Source of the DNA: Rhodospirillaceae bacterium | GTDB taxonomy: Bacteria > Pseudomonadota > Alphaproteobacteria > UBA6615 | Direction of reading: 5' to 3' | NCBI GenBank assembly: GCA_002724635.1 | Contig: PBPM01000100.1 | Location: forward strand, 16,685 to 80,684 | Length of the DNA stretch: 64,000 nt | Shown: piece by piece, positions 17,559 to 27,642 of the stretch | Position numbering within the stretch: the first letter of the stretch is position 1 | How the letters are laid out: each line of letters starts with the position of its first letter | Made by a program: the position numbers and the translations under genes | Notes under the pieces: generated by a model | The model's database searches: none | The model's input: only the letters and a program-made list of their open reading frames with translations | Told to the model about the DNA's origin: nothing

Positions 17559-18677
17559 CTAAGCATCTGCGGCGGCGATCTTCGCCGCGGGACGTTGGCG
17601 CGGATTGCGCATCAGCCAGTAGATTGACAGGAGTACGGCGCCGACCGGCAGGCCATAGGTGAAGGGTATGATGACCAGCGACCGGCGGGAGATATTTGTT
17701 AACCCAAGCGCCGCGACCTGAAACGCGAAGATCAATGCAATCGCGAGCAGGATGCGTCCTGTCTGGCCCCTACGGTTGAGGTCGCCCGAGAGCAGAACGG
17801 CTAGTGCGACCGCGGCAAAGGCAAGAATCTGCAACGGATTTGTCAGCCGCCTGTGTCCCTCGGCAATCAGCTGGGTCGCATAGGTCCGGTCGTGCAGCCC
17901 GTCTCCGGGCCAAAGTAGGGAATGCAGAAAACGCTCCTCCGGTTCGCGCCAGCGCGTGGAGATGTCAGGACCAACCAGGCTTAGATCGAGAGAGTACTGG
18001 TCGAAGTTGAAGAGCGTGAGGCGCCCGGAACCGCGATCCACTTCCTGCTGGCTGCCGTTAAATAGGACGACCCGTGTCCCTTGTGCGCCCTGATTGGCGG
18101 TTCCGCGCTCGGCCGTATAGGTGACCGGGCGCTCCGGGTTGCGCGAATCATGCGCGAAGATGCCGCGCAATTCGCCCTCGCCCGAGCGTTCACGAACGTA
18201 GATCGTTAGCCCGTCGGCCGGCGTGTTGAAGCGCTGTTCCTGAAGCAGCACGCTGCCGTAGCTGTTGCGATAGTTGAACTGCTGCAGTTTGAAGGCGTGG
18301 TTCGTCACCGGCACCAGATAGAGCTGCAGGGCATAGCCGATGAGGACACCGATGATGCCGAGGATGAGGCCGGGTCGCGCTAGTGACAACTGGCCGATGC
18401 CGGCCGCGCGCATCACCACCAGTTCGCTATCGTTCGCAAGCTTGTTATAGACGACGAGAATGGCAGCGAAGATGGCGATAGGTAGCACCACCGCGATGAC
18501 CTTGGGCAGGTTGAGTGCGGTCATCTCGAATAGGACGGAGACCGGCAGCCCCCGGTTTACGATGAAATCGATCAGTCTGAGGCACCCGAACAGCGAGATC
18601 AGCAGGGTCAGCGCACCCGCCACGAAGAGGGTTGCTAGCGCGAGTTGCCGGAATATGTACCCGCCGATAGACGTCAT
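17559..18677 (-). CDS. lptF: LPS export ABC transporter permease LptF
   Basis: A 372-residue paralogue of LptG: N-terminal helices (LFVAGALTLLISLFGC), the conserved NDSELVVMRAAGI coupling region for the LptB ATPase, a periplasmic domain (~150-270) and three C-terminal helices. It is the first gene of the lptF-lptG-lptD-surA-rsmA operon. The 225-base gap upstream, shared with the divergent pepA, should hold the promoters. It also has a small palindrome (ACAAA-TCG-TTTGT). Confidence 0.95.
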   Translation of the reverse strand: MTSIGGYIFRQLALATLFVAGALTLLISLFGCLRLIDFIVNRGLPVSVLFEMTALNLPKVIAVVLPIAIFAAILVVYNKLANDSELVVMRAAGIGQLSLARPGLILGIIGVLIGYALQLYLVPVTNHAFKLQQFNYRNSYGSVLLQEQRFNTPADGLTIYVRERSGEGELRGIFAHDSRNPERPVTYTAERGTANQGAQGTRVVLFNGSQQEVDRGSGRLTLFNFDQYSLDLSLVGPDISTRWREPEERFLHSLLWPGDGLHDRTYATQLIAEGHRRLTNPLQILAFAAVALAVLLSGDLNRRGQTGRILLAIALIFAFQVAALGLTNISRRSLVIIPFTYGLPVGAVLLSIYWLMRNPRQRPAAKIAAADA

Positions 18678-18902
18678 GGACGCTCCAAGTGTGACGTTTT
18701 CGGTGAAACGCCATCCAAGTTCCTGATTCGTAAAACAAAGACCTGCTTCACAAATCGTTTGTAACAGATCGCCGGGCCGGGAAAAACTCCCGCCGTGCTA
18801 TTGGAGGTTGCCTTGCACCCGTTGCGCGTGTGCTCTAAATCTCGACTACCTTCCGGCGGCGTGTCGGCGCCGTTTTTCTGCATCTCGAGGGATAGCCCGA
18901 TC

Positions 18903-20393
18903 ATGAGAATCTCGTTTGCTGAACTGAAACTGCCCACCAGCGGCGTCCTAGTTCTTCTTGTCGATGCGGAGGTGCGCCTAAGCGTCAGTGCCAAGGCGGT
19001 CGACAAGGCTACGAAGGGTGCGCTCGCGCGTGCGCTCGACGCGGCGAAATTTGCAGGCAAGAAGGGCGAAAGTTTGTCGGTTATCGCGCCGCAGGGACGC
19101 GAGAAGCTGACGGTCTTGCTGGTGGGGGCCGGAAAGGCCAAGGACTTGGATTGCCTGCGAGCTCAGGAAATCGGCGCGCAGGTCGGCAAGGCCCTGAACG
19201 CGGTGTCCGGTTCGTCGGCCACGTTGGTCTCGGAAATGTTCGGCGCTAGGGCCGGAGGCCCCGAGCTCGCGGCTAACTTGGCGCTCGGTGCACGGCTGCG
19301 GTCATACAGCTACGACAAGTATCTGACCAAGAGCGGCGGACGCGCCCGGTCCGACGGTATCGACCGGCTGCAGGTCATGGTGAAGGGAGCGCGCGATGCC
19401 CGGCGGCGGTATGGCGTTCTTGGGGCGGTGGCCGACGGCGTGGACGTGGCGCGCGACCTCGTTTCCGAACCGTCCAACGTCAAGTCACCCAAATGGATGG
19501 CGGCGCAGTGTCGCAAGCTCACCAAGTTGGGCGTCAAGGTCGAGGTGCTGGGCGAAGCCCAGATGCGTAAGCTGGGGATGAACGCGCTTCTGGCGGTGGG
19601 ACAGGGCAGCGTGCGCGAATCCCAGCTGGTGATAATGCGCTGGAACGGCGGCGGCAAAGACGCGAAGACCGTGTCGTTCATCGGCAAGGGCGTCACATTC
19701 GATACCGGCGGTATCTCAATCAAGCCGGCCGGCGGCATGGAGGACATGATCTGGGACATGGGTGGCGCGGGCACGGTTATCGGCGCGATGCGGGCGATCG
19801 CGGGCCGCAAGGCCAAGGCCAATGTCATCGGCGTGGTCGGGCTGGTTGAGAATATGCCCGACGGTAACGCCCAGCGGCCGGGCGATATCGTCACGACCAT
19901 GTCCGGCCAGACGGTCGAGGTCATCAACACCGACGCCGAGGGCCGCCTCGTTCTCGCCGATGCGCTCTGGTACACGCAAAAACGTTTCAAACCGGATGCG
20001 ATGATCGACTTTGCGACCTTGACGGGTGCAATCATGGTGGCGCTGGGGCGCGAGTATGCGGGGCTCTATGCCAGCGACGAAGAGCTAGCCAAGAACTTCG
20101 TGGCGGCAAGCCAGGATGTGGGCGAGAAGGTTTGGCGCATGCCGCTCGATGAAGCTTATGACTTGCAGATCAATACGCCGCGCGCGGACATGAAGAATGT
20201 CGGACCGCGCTGGGGCGGCAGCATCACCGCTGCCCAGTTCTTGCAACGCTACACAAACGGCGTGCCGTGGGCGCATATAGATATCGCCGGCGTGGCCTGG
20301 TCGGACAAGGAGCAGCCCTTGATGGCACGCGGCGCAACGGGCTTCGCGGTGCGTACTCTCGACCAGTTCGTCCGCAACCATTACGAGACATAA
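18903..20393 (+). CDS. pepA: Leucyl aminopeptidase (M17)
   Basis: A 496-residue two-metal aminopeptidase that removes N-terminal residues from peptides. The C-terminal catalytic half holds GKGVTFDTGGISIKP (metal and catalytic Lys region) and the signature NTDAEGRLVLADAL. The start at 18903 precedes the typical MRISFAELKL opening; upstream in-frame codons have no family match. It is followed after 12 bases by holC, a standard pairing. PepA can also act as an Xer accessory DNA-binding protein in enterics; that role is not implied here. Confidence 0.97.
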   Translation: MRISFAELKLPTSGVLVLLVDAEVRLSVSAKAVDKATKGALARALDAAKFAGKKGESLSVIAPQGREKLTVLLVGAGKAKDLDCLRAQEIGAQVGKALNAVSGSSATLVSEMFGARAGGPELAANLALGARLRSYSYDKYLTKSGGRARSDGIDRLQVMVKGARDARRRYGVLGAVADGVDVARDLVSEPSNVKSPKWMAAQCRKLTKLGVKVEVLGEAQMRKLGMNALLAVGQGSVRESQLVIMRWNGGGKDAKTVSFIGKGVTFDTGGISIKPAGGMEDMIWDMGGAGTVIGAMRAIAGRKAKANVIGVVGLVENMPDGNAQRPGDIVTTMSGQTVEVINTDAEGRLVLADALWYTQKRFKPDAMIDFATLTGAIMVALGREYAGLYASDEELAKNFVAASQDVGEKVWRMPLDEAYDLQINTPRADMKNVGPRWGGSITAAQFLQRYTNGVPWAHIDIAGVAWSDKEQPLMARGATGFAVRTLDQFVRNHYET

Positions 20394-20405
20394 CCTGGGC
20401 GCATC

Positions 20406-20864
20406 GTGACGGAAATTCGCTTCTATCACCTGACGCGCCGTACCCTCGAAGAGGTGTTGCCGGTCATGCTCGAGCGCACGGTCGTGCGTGATGGGCGCCG
20501 CGCAGTAGTCATCGCCAGCTCGTCCGAGCGGGTTGAGAATCTTAGTGCGCATCTCTGGACCTATGATGACCGCGTATTCCTGCCACATGGCAGCAAGGTC
20601 GATGGGCATTCTGCGCTGCAGCCCGTCTGGCTTACCGATCAGGACGAGAACCCCAACGATGCCCGGGTGCTGTTCCTAGCCGATGGTGCGTTGACGGCTG
20701 ATCCCGGTGCCTTCGATCTGGTGTGCGAACTGTTCGACGGGCGTGACGCGGTGGCTGTTACGGCAGCCCGGCAGCGCTGGCAGGCCTACAAGGATGCTGG
20801 CCACGACCTGACCTATTGGCAGCAAACCGATCGCGGTACCTGGGAACAGAAGGCAACCGGCTAG
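20406..20864 (+). CDS. holC: DNA polymerase III subunit chi
   Basis: A 152-residue protein starting at GTG with TEIRFYHLTRRTLEEVLP, the characteristic HolC opening. Its C-terminal half carries the FLADGALTADPGAFDLVCELFDG region. Chi links the clamp-loader complex to SSB. It lies 12 bases after pepA and is probably co-transcribed with it. Confidence 0.93.
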   Translation: MTEIRFYHLTRRTLEEVLPVMLERTVVRDGRRAVVIASSSERVENLSAHLWTYDDRVFLPHGSKVDGHSALQPVWLTDQDENPNDARVLFLADGALTADPGAFDLVCELFDGRDAVAVTAARQRWQAYKDAGHDLTYWQQTDRGTWEQKATG

Positions 20865-20907
20865 GCGCGTTGCGCGACGGCCCCGATAGTATCTCTCCGG
20901 GAGTGCC

Positions 20908-20936
20908 TTGTCCGGGCGGCTTGCGCTGGATATAAG
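20908..20936 (+). promoter_or_regulatory. Likely sigma-70 promoter for ndk
   Basis: TTGTCC and TATAAG are separated by exactly 17 bases (4 of 6 and 5 of 6 to consensus). Transcription would begin near 20943, about 29 bases before the ndk ATG, which has a GGAGAAG ribosome site. Confidence 0.6.
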
Positions 20937-20971
20937 GCGCCGGTACTTCCATTCCACATCGGAGAAGACTC

Positions 20972-21394
20972 ATGGCCATTGAGCGGACTTTCTCGATTAT
21001 CAAACCCGACGCGACGCGGCGGAATATCACCGGCAAGATTATTGCCAAGTTCGAGGATGCCGGACTTAGCGTGGTGGCCCAGCGCCGTATTCAGATGACC
21101 CGTGAGCAGGCCGAGTCCTTCTACGGTGTGCACCGTGAGCGTCCGTTCTTCAACGATTTGGTTGCGTTCATGACCTCCGGACCGGTCGTGGTTCAGGTGC
21201 TCGAGGGGGAGAACGCCATCGCCCGGAATCGCGAAATCATGGGTGCCACGAACCCGGCCGAGGCCGTCGAGGGCACGATCCGCAAGGAGTTCGCCGAATC
21301 CATCGAGGCAAACTCGGTGCATGGCTCGGACGCGCCGGAGACCGCGGCTGAGGAGATTGCGTTCTTTTTCGATGACAGCGAGATCGTAGGCTGA
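20972..21394 (+). CDS. ndk: Nucleoside diphosphate kinase
   Basis: A 140-residue enzyme exchanging the gamma phosphate among nucleoside triphosphates. It begins [16 protein letters not shown] and carries the phospho-acceptor His117 in [12 protein letters not shown]. The length is standard. It has its own promoter candidate and a good Shine-Dalgarno. Confidence 0.98.
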   Translation: MAIERTFSIIKPDATRRNITGKIIAKFEDAGLSVVAQRRIQMTREQAESFYGVHRERPFFNDLVAFMTSGPVVVQVLEGENAIARNREIMGATNPAEAVEGTIRKEFAESIEANSVHGSDAPETAAEEIAFFFDDSEIVG

Positions 21395-21424
21395 TCGAAG
21401 CACGGTCAGCCGCCTGTCGCTTCG

Positions 21425-21550
21425 TTAAACGAGCCCCCACCACATGATGAGCAGGGCGATCACTATCGCGATCCCCGAATAGGACATCAGCTTGAGGAAG
21501 CCACCCCAGATTTTCCAGCGGCCTTCGATGTTCATGATTTCGTCGGACAT
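21425..21550 (-). CDS. aa3-type cytochrome c oxidase subunit IV (41 residues)
   Basis: A short frame beginning MSDEIMNIEGRWKIWGGFLK with one transmembrane helix (MSYSGIAIVIALLIMWWGL) and stopping at TAA. Its length, the short acidic N-terminus, the W-x-x-F-x-K step before the helix and the single helix fit the bacterial aa3-oxidase subunit IV family of alphaproteobacteria. It packs against the oxidase in the inner membrane but is not catalytic. It is convergent with ndk and lies upstream of purN on the same strand, away from the other oxidase genes. Confidence 0.75.
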   Translation of the reverse strand: MSDEIMNIEGRWKIWGGFLKLMSYSGIAIVIALLIMWWGLV

Positions 21551-21638
21551 TTCTACTCGCGTGTTTTGGGATGGATCGTGGAACGAGTTTTAGCGGCGTG
21601 CGATGGGGACGTCAAAGCCTTCGATGCACGCCGTTAGT

Positions 21639-22295
21639 TCATCCGTCTGTCGCCGGATGAATCAGTGCGCTGGGTGCCGTCGTATCCGTATTGAGCACCG
21701 CGCGCTCCCCAACGATCTCGATTCGGCCTTCAGCTAGGAGCCGCACCGCATGGGGGTAGCAACGATGCTCTGCCTCCAGTATGCGGGCGGCTAGAGACGT
21801 TTTGTTGTCATCGGGCATCACTGGAACGGCGGCCTGCACGAGGACCGGGCCCGTGTCCATTTCCGGCCTTACGATGTGGACCGTGCAGCCGCTGATCCTT
21901 ACGCCGGCCGCGATTGCTTGGTCATGGGCGTCGATGCCCTTAAATGCCGGCAGTAACGAGGGGTGAATGTTTAGGACCCGGTCGCGCCAGGTCTCCACGA
22001 ACCAGCCCGACAGCAGGCGCATGAAACCAGCCAAGCAGACGAGTTCGATCTCTGCTGCCTTCAGGGTAACATCGATCTCGCGGTCGAAGCTCTCGCGGTC
22101 GTGATAGCCATCATGCTCGATGACGGTCGTTTCGATGCCGGCCTCCGCGGCGTATTCAAGACCGCCCGCGTCTGGCTTGTTCGAGACCACCAAGGCGATC
22201 TCCGCGGGAAAGTCAGGGTTGGCGCACGCTGCGATCAGAGCCTGCAGATTCGACCCCCTACCGGAGATCAGGACGCCGATCTTCGTCCGGCTCAT
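21639..22295 (-). CDS. purN: Phosphoribosylglycinamide formyltransferase
   Basis: A 218-residue enzyme transferring a formyl group from 10-formyl-THF to GAR in purine synthesis. Motifs: [15 protein letters not shown], the catalytic [10 protein letters not shown] and the Asp-containing [17 protein letters not shown]. Its start overlaps the purM stop by four bases, so the two consecutive pathway enzymes are translationally coupled. Confidence 0.97.
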   Translation of the reverse strand: MSRTKIGVLISGRGSNLQALIAACANPDFPAEIALVVSNKPDAGGLEYAAEAGIETTVIEHDGYHDRESFDREIDVTLKAAEIELVCLAGFMRLLSGWFVETWRDRVLNIHPSLLPAFKGIDAHDQAIAAGVRISGCTVHIVRPEMDTGPVLVQAAVPVMPDDNKTSLAARILEAEHRCYPHAVRLLAEGRIEIVGERAVLNTDTTAPSALIHPATDG

Positions 22296-23359
22296 ACGCC
22301 GCCGCCGAGGGCCACGTCGAGGTTGGCGACCTCGATGGCGCCGCCAGCCGCATCCGTAACGGTCCCGACGATCGCTGCTTTTTCGCCCGCGCCCGCGAGG
22401 ATTTCGACGATCGCATCAGCGTCATCCGCCGCGGCAATCGCGACCATGCCGATCCCGCAGTTGAATGTGCTTGCCATCTCAATATCGTCGACGCCACCCG
22501 CTCGGCGCAGCCAGTCGAAGACCGGCGGGGCCGTCCAGCGGGTGCCGTCCAATGACGCGCTGAGGCCCGTCGGCAGCACCCGCGGTATGTTTTCAAGTAG
22601 CCCCCCGCCGGTTATGTGCGCGAAGCCCTTCATGCCGTTCTGTTTCGCGGCGGCGAGGCAGGCATTGACGTAAATACGGGTGGGGGTCAGCAGCGCCGTA
22701 CCCAGCGCGGTGTTCGGATCGAATGGCGCAGGTGCCGACAAAGCGTCGCCGGCGCGTTCGACAATCTTGCGTACCAGAGAATAGCCGTTAGAGTGTAAGC
22801 CGCTGGATGCTAAACCGATAATCGCGTCGCCGCTGGATATCGGGTGGTCATCGCGCGGAAAGCCAGTGCCGCGCTCCATGGCACCGACGGAAAAACCGGC
22901 GACGTCGAATTCGCCGCTGGCATAGAGTCCCGGCATCTCCGCCGTTTCGCCGCCGATCAGTGCGCAGTCGGCCTGCCGGCAGCCGTGTGCGATGCCCGAC
23001 ACCACCGCCGCCGCAACCTCCTGGTCGAGCCCGCCCGTGGCGAAATAGTCGAGGAAGAACAGCGGTTCCGCACCCTGGACTACGAGATCGTTGACGCACA
23101 TCGCCACCAGATCGATGCCTAGCGTGTCGAATTTTCCGGTTTCAAAGGCGAGCTTTAGCTTGGTGCCGACGCCGTCAGTCGCGGCGACTAGGATCGGGTC
23201 CTCGAAGCCTGCGGCCCTTGGATCGAAAAGGCCGCCAAAGCCTCCGAGCCCGTCCATGGACCCGGGGCGCTGGGTCGCCGCGGCTAGCGGCTTGATGGTC
23301 TCGACCAGGGCGTTACCGGCGGCAATATCGACCCCGGCATCTTTGTAGGAAAGGCCCAG
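22292..23359 (-). CDS. purM: Phosphoribosylformylglycinamidine cyclo-ligase, probable CTG start
   Basis: PurM closes the imidazole ring to make AIR. Internal motifs are clear ([48 protein letters not shown]). The conserved N-terminus ([20 protein letters not shown] then [12 protein letters not shown]) is encoded in frame upstream of the first ATG (23257). No ATG, GTG or TTG exists there. CTG at 23359 has a GGGAG Shine-Dalgarno seven bases upstream and gives 355 residues, the normal length. Starting at 23257 would remove 34 conserved residues. Either CTG initiates or the start codon has been mutated. Confidence 0.85.
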   Translation of the reverse strand: MGLSYKDAGVDIAAGNALVETIKPLAAATQRPGSMDGLGGFGGLFDPRAAGFEDPILVAATDGVGTKLKLAFETGKFDTLGIDLVAMCVNDLVVQGAEPLFFLDYFATGGLDQEVAAAVVSGIAHGCRQADCALIGGETAEMPGLYASGEFDVAGFSVGAMERGTGFPRDDHPISSGDAIIGLASSGLHSNGYSLVRKIVERAGDALSAPAPFDPNTALGTALLTPTRIYVNACLAAAKQNGMKGFAHITGGGLLENIPRVLPTGLSASLDGTRWTAPPVFDWLRRAGGVDDIEMASTFNCGIGMVAIAAADDADAIVEILAGAGEKAAIVGTVTDAAGGAIEVANLDVALGGGV

Positions 23360-23488
23360 TTTCTGTCTCCCTCGCGCGCGTGCCGGCTATTCGTGCTATG
23401 GCATTGCCACATTCGCGGCGCGGTGTTTTGGTATGACGCCAATCGCGCTGCTACAGTCTGCAGAATAGGTGTTTCAAGGTCATTTGCA

Positions 23489-24664
23489 ATGTATCCCGCA
23501 CGGCAAAAAACAGCTCTCGTTCTTCTCCTGTGGTTGCTGGGTGCCGTTGGGCTTTCAGTCATCAGTGTCTCGACGGTAGCAGCCCAGAAATCAGCGCTCG
23601 AGGATATTTTCGTCGTTCGCGATGTGATTCTGGATGAACGCGCCGAGACGGCGGCGGCCGCGCGTACGCAGGCGCTTGCCAAGGGACAGCGCGAGGCGTT
23701 CCGGCGCCTCGAGGCACGCCTGATCCGCAGCGTGCATCGCGGCCTCGCCGAAAGCGTTGACGCGGACACGCTGCGGTTTTTGGTCGACGCCATACAGATC
23801 GATGACGAGAAGACATCGAATGTGCGCTATCTCGCTAACCTGACGGTCGAATTCAAGCCCGACGCGGTGCGCAACCTGTTCCGCTTCTTGGGCGTGCCGT
23901 TCGCGGAATTGCGCAGCCGTCCGCTGACGGTTGCGCCGGTGCTCGCGCGGGTCGACCGTTACATCCTATGGGATGATCCGAATCCGTGGCGCGAGGCGTG
24001 GCGCAACGACCCCGAGGGGGCGGGCCTTGTTCCCATGCTTGCTCCGATCGGCGATCTGTCGGACCTCGCCGGGCTATCTGTGGATCAGGCCGTCGCGGGA
24101 GAGCCCGAGGCGCTGGCACAATTGGCCGCGCGATATGGTGCGCGTGGTGTATTGGTCGCAATCGCAAACGTCTTCGAGACGGAACCCGGGATTCTCCGCA
24201 CTGACGTCGTCACTGTACCGGTGGGCCTGCCGGAGATGGCTCCCTTCAGCATCTCGGTAGTCGGCATTGACGGAGACGGAGAAGCAGGTCTGTTCGCCCG
24301 CGCCGTGGGAGAAATTCGCGAGGTCGTCGAGGATGAATGGAAGGCCGCGAACGCGATTACCTCGAGCGAGATTAGCCGCGTTCGCGCGGCCGTGCCCATT
24401 TCCGACCTCAAGAACTGGGTTGATGTTCGCGTGCGTATCGCCCTTGTGCCGGCGGTCACAAACGTTCAGGTCGTCGCGTTAACCGCGACGGCTGCAGAAG
24501 TCGAGATCGATCATCGAGGTGATCTGACCCGCCTGATTCGCTCGTTCGAGCGCTTCGATCTTATCCTCGAAGAGACCGGGCTCGGGCCCGGGACGACGCC
24601 GGGCACCGGACAGCCTAGTGCCGAGACGCCGCTGACCCATGTCATACGCCTCGCCGGGTCCTAG
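23489..24664 (+). CDS. DUF2066 domain-containing exported protein
   Basis: A 391-residue protein with an N-terminal signal sequence (ALVLLLWLLGAVGLSVISVS, cut near VAAQ). The DUF2066 region is recognised from AAARTQALAKGQREAFRRL and from its position between purM and hda. The function is unknown. The start at 23489 is chosen because it directly precedes the signal peptide. hda follows after 12 bases, so both are likely in one transcript with ppk and ppx. Confidence 0.82.
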   Translation: MYPARQKTALVLLLWLLGAVGLSVISVSTVAAQKSALEDIFVVRDVILDERAETAAAARTQALAKGQREAFRRLEARLIRSVHRGLAESVDADTLRFLVDAIQIDDEKTSNVRYLANLTVEFKPDAVRNLFRFLGVPFAELRSRPLTVAPVLARVDRYILWDDPNPWREAWRNDPEGAGLVPMLAPIGDLSDLAGLSVDQAVAGEPEALAQLAARYGARGVLVAIANVFETEPGILRTDVVTVPVGLPEMAPFSISVVGIDGDGEAGLFARAVGEIREVVEDEWKAANAITSSEISRVRAAVPISDLKNWVDVRVRIALVPAVTNVQVVALTATAAEVEIDHRGDLTRLIRSFERFDLILEETGLGPGTTPGTGQPSAETPLTHVIRLAGS

Positions 24665-24676
24665 TCGGGGTATGCG

Positions 24677-25354
24677 ATGAGCCGTCAGCTAGTCCTCGAT
24701 CTGGGCCACCGGACGGCACGCGGCCGTTCGGATTTCTTGGTATCGCGCAGCAACGCCGAGGCGGTCGAGTGGATCGACCGGTGGCCCGATTGGCCGGCGC
24801 GCGCGCTGGTAATCTGGGGGCCGCCCGCATCCGGCAAGACCCATCTAGGACATGTTTGGTGCGATGTCAGCGGCGGAACCCTAATTGGGCCCGATGACTT
24901 GCGCGGGTCCGACGCAGCCCAATTGCGCGCTCGGAGCGCGTTTCTGTGTGTCGACGATGCAGACCGGCTCGCGGGGGAGCGGGATGGCGAGGAGGCCCTT
25001 CTGCATCTCTACAACTATGTGCTTGAGACGGATGGCGCGCTGCTGGTTATCGCCGGCGAGGCGCCGGCGCGCTGGAATGTCGGCCTTGCGGATCTGGCTT
25101 CGCGCATTAAGGCTCTGGCGGGCGCCGGAATTTCTGCGCCGGATGACGATGTCCTTGCGGCGCTGATGGTGAAGCAATTCCGTGACCGGCAGCTGCGCGT
25201 TGGTGAAGACGTCGTGCTTTATCTGTTGGCGCGCATGGAACGGTCGTTTGCCGCCGTACCCGGAATCGTTGCGGCGATCGATTCCGCCGCGCTGGAGCGC
25301 AGGCGGCCGGTGACCGTGCCGCTCGCACGCGAAATTCTCGATGGTTACCATTGA
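24677..25354 (+). CDS. hda: DnaA-related regulatory inactivator (Hda/HdaA-like)
   Basis: A 225-residue protein resembling the AAA+ part of DnaA but lacking the C-terminal DNA-binding domain. It has a P-loop (GPPASGKTHLGHVW), a Walker B-like LCVDDADRL and a sensor region. In alphaproteobacteria HdaA works with the sliding clamp to convert DnaA-ATP to DnaA-ADP. The N-terminal QLVLDLGHR could serve as the clamp-binding peptide. It lies between DUF2066 and ppk, as in related genomes. Confidence 0.85.
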   Translation: MSRQLVLDLGHRTARGRSDFLVSRSNAEAVEWIDRWPDWPARALVIWGPPASGKTHLGHVWCDVSGGTLIGPDDLRGSDAAQLRARSAFLCVDDADRLAGERDGEEALLHLYNYVLETDGALLVIAGEAPARWNVGLADLASRIKALAGAGISAPDDDVLAALMVKQFRDRQLRVGEDVVLYLLARMERSFAAVPGIVAAIDSAALERRRPVTVPLAREILDGYH

Positions 25355-25361
25355 CAACGAA

Positions 25362-25380
25362 CTGTCATCGCCTTTTCACA
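25362..25380 (+). promoter_or_regulatory. Candidate PhoB (Pho) box upstream of ppk
   Basis: CTGTCAT, four bases (CGCC), then TTTTCACA closely matches the tandem 7-4-7 Pho box (CTGTCAT-N4-CTGTCACA). The first half is perfect and the second has two mismatches. A TATCGT at 25390-25395 is correctly placed to act as the -10 of a PhoB-dependent promoter. The site lies 76 bases before the ppk start. Phosphate-starvation control of ppk is known in other bacteria; its operation here is inferred. Confidence 0.55.
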
Positions 25381-25455
25381 AATTGTGGATATCGTGCCGT
25401 TTAGATACCCTTATGGGCACATAGGCGCGCGTGCGCCTGTAATTCTCTACAGAAC

Positions 25456-27639
25456 GTGGTTCCCTTGGTTGCCGAAGATACTGCAGTTTCGCCCGACCCG
25501 GCCCCCGGGATTGGTATGAAGTCGCCCGAACGGTTCATCAACCGAGAACTCTCTTGGATCGCGTTCAACGAACGCGTTCTCGAGGAGGCGGGGAATCCCA
25601 ATCATCCGCTGCTCGAACGCTTGCGTTTCCTATCGATCTCCGCGTCCAATCTCGATGAGTTCTACATGGTCCGGGTCGCCGGGCTGAAGGGACAGGTCGA
25701 GGCTGGTGTCAAGACAGTGAGTCAGGAGGGTCTGAGCCCGGGTGAGCAGCTGGCGGCAATCAACGAGCGCGCGAGCGCCCTGATGGCGGCGCAACAAAAG
25801 ACCTGGCTGCGGCTCGTTGTGGAGCTGGGTGCCAGCGATATCACTGTCGTCGAGCCCAATGACCTCACGTCAGAGGAATCCGTCTGGCTCGAAAACCGGT
25901 TCATGACCGCGATTTTCCCCGTCCTGACGCCGCTCGCCGTCGACCCGGCCCACCCCTTTCCGTTTATCCCGAACTTCGGCCTTGCCGAGGCACTGGAACT
26001 TTACCGGCCGAGCGACAACCGGCGTATGATCGGGCTGCTGCCATTACCTGGGCAGATCGAGCGGTTTATCCGCCTGCCCGGTGAACATGCGCGTTTCATT
26101 CTCCTCGAGAAATGCGTGGCGATGTATCTGCATCGCATCTTCCCCGGTTTCGAACCACGGGGCATGGGGACGTTCCGAGTCATTCGTGACAGCGATATCG
26201 AGGTTCTGGATGAGGCGGAAGACTTGGTCCGCCAGTTCGAATCTGCCCTCAAGCGGCGGCGGCGTGGCGCCGTCATCCGGCTGACGGTCGGTGCTGAGAT
26301 GCCGGAAGAATTGCGACGCTTTGTCACCGAGGAGATCGGCGTCGACGACGACGATGTGTTTGTACTCGACGGGATACTGGGTCTTGATCAGACGGAGGAG
26401 CTGATCGTCGACGAGCGGCGCGATCTCCTTTTCGAATCCTTCAACGCCCGGTTTCCGGAACGAATCAGGGACTTCGGGGGCGATTGCTTCGCGGCGATCC
26501 GCTCCAAGGACATCGTGGTCCACCATCCGTTCGAATCGTTCGACGTGGTGGTTCAGTTTCTGCGTGAGGCCGCTCGTGATCCGAAAGTCGTGTCCATCAA
26601 GCAGACGCTTTATCGCACATCGGAAAACTCGCCAATTGTCAGCGCGCTGACTGAAGCAGCGCATGCCGGGAAATCCGTCATTGCGTTGATCGAGCTCAAG
26701 GCGAGGTTCGATGAGGAAGCGAACATTCGCTGGGCCCGGGAGCTCGAACGTGCCGGCGTCCAGATCGTGTACGGTTTCATCGATCTGAAGACCCACGCGA
26801 AAATCAGCCTGATTCATCGCCGCGAGGGGAGCACCCTGCGCGCCTACGCCCATTTCGGTACCGGCAACTATCATCCGATTACGGCGCGAATTTACACCGA
26901 TATCAGCTACCTGACGCAGGACCCCGAGCTTTGCGAGGACGCCTCGCGGGTGTTCAACTATATGACCGGATATGTGAAGCCCGAACGGCTGGCGAAGATC
27001 GCGGTCGCACCAGTGAATCTTCGTGAAACGTTGATGCAGTGCATCGAAGAAGAAATCACGCACGCGCAGGCAGGCCGTCCCGCCGAAATCTGGGCGAAGT
27101 TCAACAGCTTGGTCGATGGCGATATCATAGACGCGCTTTACCGAGCGTCTCAGGCCGGGGTGTCCGTTCGCCTCGTTGTGCGTGGAATTTGCTGTCTTCG
27201 CCCCGGCGTGCAGGGCCTGAGCGAGAATATTGAGGTCAAGAGCATCGTCGGACGTTTTCTCGAGCATTCCAGGATCATTGCCTTCGGGTCGGGCTTCGAA
27301 ATGCCCTCGCCGCAGACCAAGCTGTTCATCTCCTCTGCCGACTGGATGCCGCGCAATCTCAACCGCCGGGTCGAGTTTCTGGTGCCCATCGAGAGTGGCA
27401 CCGTACACCAGCAGATTCTCTACCAAATCATGGTTGCGAATCTTCTGGATCGCGCTCAAAGCTGGGTTATGGAGCCCGATGGCACCTACACCCGGATCGA
27501 TACGAGTGGCGAGCAGGACCCATTCAACGCGCACAAGTTTTTCATGACCAATCCCAGCCTGTCGGGGCGGGGCGCCGCGCTGAAGAAGGCGGGCAACGTT
27601 CCACAACTGCTGATGCATCACGACCAGATTCTTTCGTAA
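25456..27639 (+). CDS. ppk1: Polyphosphate kinase 1
   Basis: A 727-residue enzyme polymerising the ATP gamma phosphate into polyphosphate. It shows the N-domain ([19 protein letters not shown]), the head domain and two phospholipase-D-like C-domains. The phosphorylated His lies in [18 protein letters not shown]. The GTG at 25456 gives a 20-residue leader; an internal ATG at 25516 just before the conserved FINRELSW is an alternative start. ppx follows after three bases, pairing synthesis and breakdown. Confidence 0.97.
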   Translation: MVPLVAEDTAVSPDPAPGIGMKSPERFINRELSWIAFNERVLEEAGNPNHPLLERLRFLSISASNLDEFYMVRVAGLKGQVEAGVKTVSQEGLSPGEQLAAINERASALMAAQQKTWLRLVVELGASDITVVEPNDLTSEESVWLENRFMTAIFPVLTPLAVDPAHPFPFIPNFGLAEALELYRPSDNRRMIGLLPLPGQIERFIRLPGEHARFILLEKCVAMYLHRIFPGFEPRGMGTFRVIRDSDIEVLDEAEDLVRQFESALKRRRRGAVIRLTVGAEMPEELRRFVTEEIGVDDDDVFVLDGILGLDQTEELIVDERRDLLFESFNARFPERIRDFGGDCFAAIRSKDIVVHHPFESFDVVVQFLREAARDPKVVSIKQTLYRTSENSPIVSALTEAAHAGKSVIALIELKARFDEEANIRWARELERAGVQIVYGFIDLKTHAKISLIHRREGSTLRAYAHFGTGNYHPITARIYTDISYLTQDPELCEDASRVFNYMTGYVKPERLAKIAVAPVNLRETLMQCIEEEITHAQAGRPAEIWAKFNSLVDGDIIDALYRASQAGVSVRLVVRGICCLRPGVQGLSENIEVKSIVGRFLEHSRIIAFGSGFEMPSPQTKLFISSADWMPRNLNRRVEFLVPIESGTVHQQILYQIMVANLLDRAQSWVMEPDGTYTRIDTSGEQDPFNAHKFFMTNPSLSGRGAALKKAGNVPQLLMHHDQILS

Positions 27640-27642
27640 GCG

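Noticed and set aside
26044..27621. A 525-codon open frame antisense to ppk
   Set aside because: Long antisense frames are common opposite high-GC genes. It mirrors ppk codon positions and has no recognisable motifs.
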